This document shows positions 1 to 12,900 of a stretch of 64,000 nt of DNA, in pieces (within the stretch, counting starts at the first letter, position 1; every line of letters begins with the position of its first letter). Below the pieces are notes generated by a model. That model worked only from the letters and a program-made list of their open reading frames with translations, did no database searches and was not told where the DNA came from. A program made the position numbers and the translations under genes. The DNA comes from Onchidella celtica (lineage: Eukaryota; Mollusca; Gastropoda; Systellommatophora; Onchidiidae). The stretch lies in contig OZ007573.1 of the NCBI GenBank assembly GCA_963931925.1, positions 41,790,722 through 41,854,721 on the forward strand, in the 5' to 3' direction.

Positions 1-316
1 CCACTCCCACACTCCCACACTCCTGTCCTTGAAATATCTTGACATTGTGCCTCAAATCAAACTCCACACCTAAATCTATTATGATTCTCAAGGAAGGAAA
101 TCTGCTTTATTCTCGTAGCCAATAAAAACAGTAGTTGCTGGGGAAAAGGGGAGCATTTTAACTGGTGAATTACTTGTCTATTTCAGAGAGAGAATAATTA
201 TAGTGCCTTTGTATTTATCAGATTGTAATGTGACCTGACAGAATGAACTTGGATCATGTGCTAGGAGAAAGCCAGAGCATATTTGTTGAAATTGAAGACT
301 GAATGTTTAATTTCAG
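1..316 (+). other. Intron upstream of the first visible formin exon
   Basis: No coding segment is visible. The stretch ends in a pyrimidine-rich acceptor (tttaatttcag) directly before the exon at 317, so it is read as intron of the formin gene whose 5' exons lie left of the window. Confidence 0.6.
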
Positions 317-3300
317 GAGTTTGTTGCCCTATATGGTCTTGACAGCCTGTTGGATTCACTGGGTCATATGACAGGTCCTAAGTTTTCAGGATTCTCTGAT
401 GCAATTCTCCAGATAGATTGCCTGTCTTGCATCCGTACTGTTCTGAATTCTCGAGTCGGAATGGACACACTTATCAATAGCCAAGATGGTGTGAAGGAAC
501 TGCTTAGAGGTGAGTAAATGCAGTGACTTAATGGGCAGAAGTCCTTATTGTAGTACCAATATTCTTTATGAGGGTATCTGGAAAGTCCACTTCCATCCAA
601 ATTTGTGAGGGCTTAATGAGGCCTATAGAGTATAGGCTTATTACAGCTTAAACAAGGTCCCTATAATTTTAGTTTTGTGTGGGAATGCTGCTGTATCCTG
701 TTTACTGCAGCCATTGAGAGGAATTCTTAGCCACCTGTGTTTGGTTATGAAGAAAATTTTCTCAGAATTAGCAGTATAGGCTTATACTTCTCTTACACGC
801 CATTGGCTCAGATAGCTGGCACATTTTTTGCTTTCTTTTTCAAACTTAATAGTAATGAATCCCTACTTAAGGAAAGCTGATGATGAAATAATCTATGAGA
901 TTATGGATTGTCATCGTGTGCATCAACTACAATCCATATATTCTAGTAGCCACTAGTCAATGAATGCAAAAAAAGTACTCATTACAGCATGGCACCAAAA
1001 AAAAATATATTTGCGGTGTATATTTGCAAAATCTTTAAGGTTGTGCACAGTTTATATTTATGCCTCTTTGGAACTCATTCGCTCACCACTGGGCACCACC
1101 GGACTGAACTTGTATACAGTGATGGTAAAGTGATCTGAATCCTTTAAAAATGCACTTTCACAGGTATAGATTTGGCCAACGCATTGCCTCGCAAGCATGT
1201 TCTTGAGCTTTTGTCTGCTGTATGTGTTTACAATAAACTTGCATACAGACGATTGATGGATGCTATGAACAAACACAGGGTAGGTTTTAGAACATTCATA
1301 GTGCTAGATGACACATAGAAGGCTTATCGTGACATTTGCTACAGTCTTTCTAAAACTTTTTATGTGCTTTTGAAAACAAAGTATGACATGAATGGAAAAC
1401 TAAAGTTTGACAAAATGGTGTGAAAATATAAACTTAAAATTTTTTTCCTGTGACATTCATCATGGGGTAATCTAGTTTACAATACTATTATACCGATATG
1501 TAGAGTTAGTTACCATGTAAGGTTTGTCCTGGCGATGAAATTTTTCAGAAACGCTGGGAAGCATGAACGTACCACAAATTTTCATTACCATACATGCATA
1601 TTTCACAAAAAATATGCTAATTCCATTTACTTCTGGTCTGCCTCTGAAATTGTTGTTTTCCCTCATAAGAATTGAGATGCACTGTGTTTTCTCTATGATT
1701 ATTTAGGGTGAGAATCACATGTACCACCGGTTTAGTTTCATTGTGAATGAGCTGAAGTTGGCAGAGACAATCCCACACAAAACTGCAGTGCTTACACTTA
1801 TCAATGCTATCATCTCCTCAACAACAGACCGCACTAAAAGATGCCGCATACGAAACGAATTTGTTGGTAGGTATTTGTGTTAAATCTCCCTGTACTGTAA
1901 AGCCACTTCTTTTTATCAGAACATTATAGGCTTTTTGAAGATGCCTGTTTTAGATATATAATACATATCAGAATAAGCAGAGTCTTTTATTATCTTCTTT
2001 TCATATTTAATGTGTGTTTGTCATACGGATTGGTAAGAATTAAACATAAACCTTTGTTTCTGGAGTTAGAAGAGTAGAACACAATAATGACCGGTACCTT
2101 GACACTTGTCTTTGACTCTCGTCTGGTACCCCTGTAGTAAGTAAATGTTACAAATCAGTACGCAAAGCACACCAGACCATGCCAGTGCTTATTTTCTTTG
2201 TGGTTAATGTGAATCTCAACTGAATGGATAGTTATAGTAAGCTAGTGACAGAAAACATTGGCCAGACTGTTATTTTTATTCATATTTTCGTAGGTGATTT
2301 TTCACCTGAGAAGATTGAACTGTAAATGTGAAATAAATTTCAGGTTTATCTTTACTGGATGTTTTGTCATTTCTTCAAAGAGAGGACACTGATGAGGATC
2401 TTTACATTCAATTACAGGTAGGATATGTGAACTTAGATAGTTTAAGATAGTCAGATGTGCCCTTGCAGGCCTGGACATTTGGGGTTAAAGCAAAATTAAT
2501 TTTGTTCACCAGCCGTTGATCTTTGTGATCTTATACAAAATATGCCACTTTATTCATTTTTGTGTGTTTAAAATCCCCTATTGTGCCACTTTATTCATTT
2601 TTTTGTGTTTAAAATCCCCTAATTTGTTGCATACATTTTGTTTAATTCTTTGATTTAACAAACTCAGAAATTGGCATGTGAATTTAAAAAAGAAAACATT
2701 TTGTTCTCATTCCAAAGCGTTTCACACCAGTCATTTGAGTTTAAATATGTTTTAAAGAATATTCTAGAGGAGCATTGTATGATTACTGTTCAGACTTCAG
2801 AGGAACTCGTGAAGGTTTTTTTTTTTTTTTTTTCACTCTTTAAGCAACTGTCAGAAGATCAGTGTTAGAGACTGTCGAGAGTCAGAAAATTCACAGATAG
2901 AGTGATGTAATGTAAAATTATGGGTTTAATTTTAAATGAGGCATAGCATATTATTTTATTTATTCATTTATATATATATATTTTTTTTGGCATAGGGAAG
3001 GAAGCTGCACAACGTTATATTAAATATTTGAATAGTTTAAAACAGTGTATGTATTAGGAACAAATCTGTGTATTGTTGGCTGCCATAACCATCTTATTTA
3101 TGCCAGAAAAATATTGCAGGTAAAAAGTTTGGTTTAAGAAACTACAATTTATAACATTCCAATTTTTTCATTTTCCTAGGTGTTTCAAAATAAAAAGCAT
3201 GAAGATGAAACTGTGATTGATTTGGACTCTAGTCTAGATTTAAGTTCACCTCAAGACCTGGCAGATGCCATACAATCTCGGGTAAGAATGATCTATGCAG

Positions 3301-3965
3301 ACCCTGAAACTCTCAACCACATGAAACATGAGTTTGGGAAATAAGGCATTCCAGTTTAACTCATTTCTTGCTGAAATTGCTTCCCTTACAGCAGCCCTGC
3401 CTGAACTGTCTTCATGCAGCCTATTAATAAGTGGATTTTCACCCAGAATACAAGAACACCAGTAACTATTTAACTCATGGAAAATGATGGTACATTCACA
3501 ATGAATGTGGGATGGCTTGACTGAAATAACATTTGTGACCTATTTTACCAGTTTGAATTTTCTCACAGGCTTTAATTGTCACTGGCTATCTCTTATCATA
3601 TAAGTTATTATGGAATCATTAGAAATGAATTTTGAAATCTTTGATACAGGAGTGATTGTGAAGTCAAATGTGCGGCAAATGCTTTGAGACTATTATTACA
3701 TGTTCAGTACAAAACAAAACATTCTGGTACAGTTTAACGTCTTTTTAATTTGAAATTTCATTTTAATGTCAAGTTTCTTTTATCTTTGAATTTGATTTTA
3801 TGCCTTTTTAAAAACTCATATTTGACAGTGACTATTTTTTCCATGGAGTATTTGCTGTTGTTCATTTACTGTATTTTTACAGGTATTTGGTGGACCCAAA
3901 ATGGTTTCTTTTGTCAACATTCTTCAAGATCTCCTTGCCATTGAGTACTTGGAGAAGGAGAAATG
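317..3965 (+). CDS. INF2: Formin exons coding the diaphanous inhibitory domain (DID)
   Basis: Six short exons code for an armadillo-like helical region of about 240 residues, starting inside the domain. Visible blocks are VGMDTLINSQDGVKELLRG, HVLELLSAVCVYN, MYHRFSFIVNELK, LTLINAIISS and RIRNEFVGLSLLDVLSFLQ. These align in order with the INF2 DID (VMNSRQGIEYIL, VFELLAALCIYS, FSIVMNEL, LLSVINAVI, LRNEFIGLQLLDVL). In the family this domain binds the C-terminal DAD and holds the protein inactive. Introns split codons after 509, 1866 and 3965. The exon ending at 3965 joins the next as TG|T (Cys), using donor gtgtgt and acceptor atttccag. Confidence 0.85.
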
Positions 3966-6900
3966 GTGTGTATTTCGGACAAGCTTTAAAATAAAAATCA
4001 TACTAATGTTTAGATGTACATACTTTACAGTGAAGCAGTGGTGAGACTAAAGCACAGGGTAAGATTTACCCAGATGACAAAAGCCTGCTGAATATTCCTT
4101 AAGTTCACAATGAAAGCTTTAACTTTGTATGGAAGGAATAAAACCTGTAGGTAAAAGTGCATCATAATGTAATTATATGTCAACTATTTTGTTTCAAAAT
4201 GAATTAAAGATGATAAAATTTGTCAGTGGACTGCAAGATGAATATGCTGTTGTTCATTCTGATTCAGGAGTCTCCTACAGAATGACTACATAGTGAAAAA
4301 TATTTCACGAACAGATTTTATTTTTAGATAATGCTGGCACTGGCCAAACTGAGAACAGTTTTTCTCTTTAGGAAAGTTGTAAAAAGTCTGCAGCTCTCTT
4401 GTTAATGTTTGTGTTTATTTCTCTTGTTTATTTAACTAATTGAGTGACGTTTAGAATCCATACATACCCATCATTTAGGATAACTTTCCATTTTGCAGAG
4501 ATATGAGTTTGCTGAGTTTCAACAGTTTTCCAATGTTACGGCCGTAGTAATTGAAGTATCTTTGTTCCAGTGCATATATTGATCTAGTTCGCTGCAGCCA
4601 TATTATGCAAGAATTATGTGCACAAGTAATTTGCATTCAGGATTTTCCTGCTTTTTACTGAAAATCCACCCTGATTTTGGATTATTTCCAGTGATACACT
4701 GTGGCAGCTGTTGGAGAGACATGTACATCATATTGTTCATGGTATGGATGATATAGATAATCTATCCTCAATGGAAACAGAATCTTTGTGTCAGGCTGTG
4801 ACATTGGCTATTGGACATGACTTGGAGGTGCCAACAATTGGAACACGCACGTCTCACACAGCACCAACAGAAACTCGAGGAAAAAACAAAAAATTTGTCC
4901 GACAGAACTCTGCACCTTGTATAAGAAAGGATGGAGTAGCAATGAAGACGTCAGCTGACTCAGGCTATTTGGGATACGAAGACAAATTGAGCCCTCCGAA
5001 TAACACTAAAGAAGGGCGAAATACTTCAAACAGTGACAACTGTAGTCCCTGCAACACTAAAGGATTTGGCTGCCAGTCACATGAGGGTCACAGTGATGAG
5101 ATTTCAGAGCAATGTCACTGCCAAAAGAAAACAAGATATGTCTATGGGAATCAGACAGACAAATCAAATACCACTGGCAACTATGCCGATATCTATAAAG
5201 CCATGAATAGTAGGGGTCGGCAAGTCAGCATTTATGACAACATGTCGCCAGTGAAAGATCGTGTGAAGCAGGAAGTTGATAAATCACATGGAAGGGACAG
5301 AGGTTTGGGTCTTAATATGAATGATTTGACCACACAAGAATTGAAACAGAACTCTAAAGCATTACTGACAACAGCAACAAACATTACTGAGAGATCAAAT
5401 CTTATCCTCAAAATTGGAGATCTGAAAGATGCACATTGGAAGATGGGAAATGGAGATTATGCGGGCAGTGGACTTCCTCCGCCACATCCACAGCACAACT
5501 ACCTGAATTATCAACGTAATCGGCTAGCTTTTCCAGCCAATAAAATGAGAAACTTGAAATGGATCAAACTGGACGAATCAACAGTGGGTAAGATTTCTGG
5601 TGTTTTTTTTTCAACTGACACTGGTCAGTACTGTATTTTATCCTGTGAGTTTGGTTCAGTTTTGAATAGTTTGGGCCTTTTATCACACTGAAAAGCCAAA
5701 ATGGCATCGTCTTTGATTATTTTGTGTGACCATCATTGTTTTTCAGATCTCATTTTATAGAATTGCTGTTTTAATGTCATACGACTGGGAAATCATTTTA
5801 TTCTTCACAAATTCACATGCCAGATTGTCATTCTGTATGTTATTCAATATGGAATTGATGACTGAAAAACCTGCCCAAATTTTTGAGTATGACATGATGT
5901 GATCAGGGATCTAAATATGCTATGGGGGGGGGGGGGGGGGATTTTTTAAAATCTTGATATCTTTGTTCCAGTGGTCATTGATCTGGTTACTGCAGTCATG
6001 CCATGTAACAATTACATCATGTATGGGTGGTTTCCATTCAGGATTTTCCTACTCTTTACAGGCAGACCCTTAACATCTCTGCATAATTCTTCAGTCACTG
6101 TTTTATCATTGGTACTTTTTGTCTTGATCCAGAGAGATTTCCTCATTCGTTATGGGCTAATGCTGATGCCTGCAGGTTGAAGATCCAGCCAGACTTCCAG
6201 CAAGTAGAAGAAATGTTCCGCGAGAAATATTTGTGTGATGAGTCAACTGAGGTATAACCAGTAGTTATTCATCATATTTAACTTCATCTCTAAGGTCAGT
6301 TAAACGGTGGCAAGAAAGAGAAAAAACTGTATGTTGCAAAGCCTCACATAGAAACAAATCATTAATAAACTATGCAACATCTTGCAATAGAATTAGTTTT
6401 TTCCTTTCATTTCTTTTCTAACTGTATGGTTATTATAAACATGAAAATGATGGACTGGAATTGTATTTGTGACTGGGTTTACTCATTCGATTTTCTTGTG
6501 GGCCAAAGAGTACAGTGAAATGCATATTCTTGTAAACTGTCAGAAATTATTTAAGTTTCAAAGACTGTACTAAACAAAGGTGACATTTCTGGTTTTGCCA
6601 GACAGCATTTGTCTTGTACTTGTCCGATGATATTTTTTTGCTTTTTCATATGTTTTGTTTTGTTTAACCCACTGATTTTTGTTTTTATTTTCATTCTCTT
6701 ACCAGACACCACTATTGAGCCATAAGACCCGCCTCAGCCTGAACCTGTTTGTGAATCGACTTGACGAGGAACCAATTGAGTTGGTGAAAAGATTGGCACG
6801 AGTGGATGGGCCAGGGCTTCCTTTGCCTTTCATCAAACATTTGATGGAGATTCTACCAGAATATGATGAGGTAATTATGGTATTGTTATTCATTTGACAA

Positions 6901-9900
6901 ACCATCAGGGGTATCTTCTTTCACCTAATCAAGCTGTATCCATGAAAAAAAGAAAATTCTTCCCATATTGTGTTGGGGTCCCTCAGCACAAAGCCTTTTG
7001 TCATGCAATCAGTCTTGTCAAAGAAGATTAGATTTTCACATGTACATACAACCCTAGATATAGGTTTCTATTTTTCTGTGGAAAAAATATTAACTTTCAT
7101 CCGTCTTTTCTTTGATGCATTTGTTATACTAGCTGAGATGCCCGGGGCTGCCGGGGATAAATCGATTTATTAGTTTCAGTTCTGTGTGATTATTATGGAC
7201 CTGCTTCATTTTGCCTGTTCCTTTAGCTTTATTTTATTTTTGTTTGTTTGTTTGTTGTTAGATAAGTTTTACTGCTCTCCCTTTGCGCGTTGACATCCTG
7301 CGCATCCCATCAGCATCCGTCAAATGGCAATGAATTGCGCACGGGTTAGTTTGTTTGTTAGTGAACACATCGCAGGAAGTGATAACGTCATGTGTAGGCG
7401 GAAGTGGGCTATTATTAGAAACATACACCAATATCTTATTGATTGTAAACTTCGGATCAAACGCTCTCGTGAATTTAGTCTTTAATTATAACCGCATTTA
7501 CCGATTATCTCAGAAATAACAAACGGTTTTGTTTGTGTATAGCGATAGGAACAATGTTCACTATCCCATAATTCTTTGTGCCAAATTTCAGGTCGGTGCG
7601 TTGTGTAGTTTCCGAGTCCATAGGACTATTAGGGGTTTTGTTGTAGCTTTATTATATAGATGTGTTGGTGTATCATTTGGTCTCAAAATGTTCTATTTAT
7701 ATCTCATGGATTTCCATGGAAAATAACATTTTCAAATATCAGAGGGCTCAGTATTTCACTCTTTTAATTTCTTTTGAGCTATCATTGCTAATGACTAAAT
7801 TTTGTTGTATTTATTCTTCTTTGAATGTGTGTGTGTTTTTTGTTGTTTTTTTTAGATCAAGCATCTGAAATATTATAATGGGAATCTGTTGGACCTTGGA
7901 CAAGCAGAACAGTTTGTGTTACACCTGTCAGATCTCCCAAACTATAGCACGCTACTGACAGGTCAGTTGAGGAGGGCAGAGTTTTCTGTGAAAGCTCCAC
8001 ATCTACAGTCAGTGTTGGCCAGCATGCTGGTGACCTCCAGGCTCATTTTGTCCAGCGATGGACTTCAGGAAATGTTCATGCTGATCCTGAGACTAGGCAA
8101 TTTCCTGAACCATGTGAGTTTTTTGCTGTTGTTTTTTTGTGGTCATTTCCATGTTCAAAGTCCATTGGCTAATTGCTCAAATATTTATATTCATTAAAAT
8201 AATAAAATGCTAAATTCATGTTGCTAATGAGGAGTACTTATTTACTCAGAATTATGTGCAATTAATATGACTGTAATTGCACATCATTGAAATGGACTTG
8301 CATTGCAAATCTTAAAGTTCTTCAAAATTATCCCAGACTGTACTGAACCTTTGAATGCTGAGCTCTTGATGGCATCTCAGCTCCATCTTACTTTCATTAT
8401 CCAAAATAATGAAAAGACAAGGCCAGTGATTTGCAAATACACTTTCCTTTTGCGGAGGCAGCTATCTTTAGATCAACATCTGTTCCTGTAAATTGAAAAA
8501 ACATTACAACTGATTGAGTAATTTTAGAAATCTTGAATGGAAAAATGGAATTACTGTTAGATATTAGTACTACTTAAGTGGGATAACAGTATTTAGTTAA
8601 GTAAGAGCAATCCTGTGAAGGTGGGATAATGAGGCAGTTTAGTTTCTGTCTGCCTAGAACCATGATAGTTCTTCAGAGAAATTATATCTGATTCTGTGTG
8701 ATGGTGGAAAATTGTGATAATGGATTTGATTTCACTGTGTATTTCATTTGACCTCTGAACGCGGTGGTCAAGTGAGCATTTTTGTGTTAAATTTGGAAAT
8801 CTGTTCAATGGAAATTCAAATTAAACAAAGAATAAGTACGGATAGGTGCCAACTCAAACTCTGATGGCAGTTGTTGAGTTTGAGTTTGGGTTTTATGGTG
8901 CATCGTCACAATAGCAACCTCTTTGCACCCTTCACGGTCTATTTGGATACAAGTTTTTTTGTTTATGTTTCCTATTCAGTTTTTAAATTTAACATGGAGT
9001 TGAATACATTCATATAATATTAAAACATTGATGAAATTCTAAAAAAGATGTTTTGCATAGATCTGGAAAAAGTTTTGTAAATGAGTATATAAGTTATTAA
9101 ATCAAGTTGTAGATCTTAGCCTCTCTCAGAAAGGACAGGGTGCATTGCGGGTCCATGTCAGAAAATAATTCTTTCATGGATCCACAGGCTTAGTGCCTTC
9201 TTTGGATATGCAGGAAGTCTACACATCCAGTTAAAATGTGTTTTATTGATAGTTGGCAATTGTATGCCACACATTCGGGGGGATCTTCCGAGCTGAGAAA
9301 ATACTGATTTGTGTTCACTGTTCAGCCATAGCTTATAATGTCAAAAACCAACAGCCAAGGCTGATACATGAGAGATGCATATGTACTTCTTTATCATTCA
9401 GCCAGCAATTTTTTAGCACAGGCAGTTTAAGTGGTGTTATACTTCTTGTCAATCCCCTATGAAAGTTTTATTGTGATAGTAAATCATAGCATTAGAAATA
9501 TCTGAAATAAAGTGTGAATTATCGCCTGTTACAAATCTAATCTATTAACATGTGGATGTGGGATCCAAATATCAAAGCATATATATGTGATAATTATGCC
9601 AGTGGTATATGAGTTCATACTACTGATACCTGTTATGACATTGTAATGGATGGTGACTTTTTCTTTTGTCTAACACAAATTTCAGAGCCAGTTCAATGGT
9701 TATGCTAATGGTTACAAGCTGTCCAGTCTGACACGCCTGACAGAAGTCAAGTCAAGGGAACCTGGACACAACTTTGTCCATTTCCTGGTCAGTCTGGCTG
9801 ATAGTACAGATGACCGCATTCTGACTTTCCTCAGTGAGATACCATGTCTGGAAAAGGCAGCAAGGTATGTTAGTTACTTTTATGCTCCATCCGTGAAGAG

Positions 9901-12900
9901 AAATGGTGATGTGCTTTTCCTCTTTGTGAGAAAGTCTGCTTGTAATGCCACTGAATTTACCCTCTCAGTGTTTGAGCCATGATACTATGTTTTTTCCTCC
10001 CTGTCCACTATTGCTAAGACCATGATATCATGTTCCTCTCTTCCTGGGCACCAGCTGCTGAGCCCATGACATTGTGGTTGCATCTCCCTTGTCTGCCAGT
10101 GGTAAGGCCACGAATTCATGTTACCACTTCCTCAAGACCTACTGATTGATAAGCCCATGACATCATTTTTAGTGCTTACATTGCGAGGTTTTCCTGGAGC
10201 TTGCGCAGGCCTGTCAACTGAGGGACAACCGGAAGCAGATTTCCATATCCCTGGGAGGGTTAACATTAATGAAGATAGAAGTTTTTTTCACAGATTGCTT
10301 TTCTTGAGGGATAGTGGTTTGAAATCTGATGATTTGTAGCAGTGTGAAAAACATGCTGGTGTCAATGTATTCTTACTGAATCAAGGTTGGCCTCCTTGTG
10401 ATGGGATTGATGCTGGTATTTGGTTGTGTAAGTTGGCTACAAGACCAAATAGATATGCAGTGATTTGATTTGATGACAGGAACCACAATCCTAGCACACT
10501 GGGCATCCCCATAAGTGCTTCTCTTCCTGCTGCAAGATTCATTTGAGGTTTTTCCTACTTATGGTCCCATGGCCAGCTGGTTCCATACTCGTCCCATTCG
10601 TCAGGCCTTGTCGCATGCCCCTCCCTCACCCATCTGTATTCCATCCCAATCATTCTGGTTATGGGGGGCACCTTAATGTCTTCTTCCTCTCGCACAGTGG
10701 GTGATCATCTGCATGAGCTCATTCCTGTCATGCTGCAGGTCTCCATGGACAGCAACGTTGCCAGCAGGTGGACCGGCTATCTCATTGCCTCTAACACCAG
10801 CATAGCCCAGGCAGTATATATATCCATGTGGGCAATAGGACTTACAGTGAAAACTGTGAATGCTTTTTAATGTGTTGTTTCAAAACTGCCTGCTTTGTAT
10901 AAATTGAGTGTCATTTTCACTTGCACAGTTGCAGTCCTGCAGACATCAAAGCTGATTTTGACAAGCTGAATGTCCAGATCAACTCCTTCATCAAAGAATT
11001 ATCCACAGCAAATCCAATTGTTAGAGAAGGTTTTAATGGATTCTTAGAGGTTAGTCCATTACCTGCAATACTTCATCTTTTGAAATAGCAAAGATATAGC
11101 AAGTCTGTTTGGTGGTTCTGCCATCAATCCTTTATCTTTTTAAATACTACTAGTGGCCCATGGTATCAGAGTAAGTTAGAACTTGATATTGATCTTGTTT
11201 ACATCATTTGCACCTATATCTCAGTGTACCGGGAACTTCACTGTCCTCATTAATGCACCAGGTGCCTCTAGTCCTAGCTAAGAGCATGTTGGTGTTGTTA
11301 ATGTTGCTGAGCTCGTTTACATGTGAGAAAATGTTGAAGCATATGCAAATGCTAAGAAAACTGAACATGCTACTTCAGAAATTATGCTGGAGGAAAGCTG
11401 TAGGCATAATTATACAACTCTTAATTCTGTGTCTGTAATTTTAATGTTTTACCTCAGGAGGTGAAGCAGAAATTCAGGGAACTTCAAAATGAGATTACAG
11501 AGTTAAAACTTCAGTCTCAGCGATTGGCAGAATACTTCTGTGAATCAGACTCATTTGAAATCGAGAACTGTTTCAGGATATTACTTGGCTTCTTCAAACA
11601 GTTGCGCATTTGTCGACAGGTAAGCTGATAATTTGTATCTGCTGTGTGTTTTGCCCCCCCCCCCCCCCCCTTATTTTTGTCCATACAGTAAACGACGTGA
11701 TATTGATTTGAACCAGATATTAGTGAAAGTGATCTGTGGTTTGTTATTTTGTTATAAATCCAGAAATAGTTCATGAAGAACACAAATAAATTCAAAGATG
11801 TAAATTTCACTCACAGAAACTCTTCATGTGCATTTTATCTGTTTGGTTACATACTGTAGAAGCTCTCTCAAGATGGATCAAGTTCCAGTGTCCTGTGAAC
11901 AGTTGAAAAGTTGTCCTTGCCATTCAAGCATGTAGACATGTAATTTGTATCCATGAAGTATGATGTGACAAACATGCATCATCAAACATAGACTAAAGTT
12001 GTTTTATCATTGATTTTTGCATTTATATGAGTCTTCTGTGTGTTTTGGACTACTATGTGGTGTAAAAGCCTGTTGTTCTTGTTTGTTAGCATTAAATCCA
12101 CCTGCATTCATTTATAGTCTGATGGTAAAAACTTCTGATTGGTGGTCACAGCATTGCCTTACCAGACATAATTCTGGTCCTCCTGCAGCATATGGTATAA
12201 TTTCCTTTAAATTATAGCCGTTATACAGAAATGGGAGTCCTTGGGAAATTTGTAGATTTTAAAAATATTTTCCTTTCACTGAAGTGGAAATGCTGCAGTT
12301 GGCGATGGCACATTATGTTTTTCAAAAGTTCAGGAATTTTTGAGTCAGAGGTTCCCGTCCCTGATTAAAATTTGGTTCCATTTGTTCTGCAGGAGGCTCA
12401 GCTGATGAAAAAGCAGAAGAATATTGCCACAAGACACAGCAGTATGTATGCGCAGCAGATTCGTTCCAAGAACATAGCACTCAAATTTGGACAAGAAGCT
12501 GGTGCGTCATTTGCCACATGTGCTGGTGTCCTGATTATTAACGGACACTGGTCTAAACCAATTGATCTGTATTGGTTGTGCAATTCATTTCTTTAGATGA
12601 ACAGAGCATTAACATGTGCATGTATCTTTATTGCTTGTACGGATTCTTATTTATCAAAGGGCACAGATATATTTTCTAATTATGTTGGAAATATTTATAA
12701 TCCATCAGTTTGATTTTACATAGACATGCTTCCTAATGCTGACTGGTCTATCACAAGAGTGCTCCATGCAGTTTTTTGTCTATATATTTTCTAAATAATC
12801 CGTATGTAGAACCATAGCGTGTGTATAAGTAATTTACTGGATTTCCAGTAAATTCTACTAGATACTTCATATTTTGTTTTGTGTTGCTTTCTAACTCAGG

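Noticed and set aside
5588..5691. Read-through of the formin linker exon past 5587
   Set aside because: The extension is not FH2-like and stops soon; the gtaaga donor fits, and the next exon continues the domain.
6177..6251. Formin exon starting after ctgcag at about 6176
   Set aside because: From the phase-1 donor at 5587 this gives an immediate stop. The acceptor at 6132 keeps frame and restores the FH2 Trp segment.
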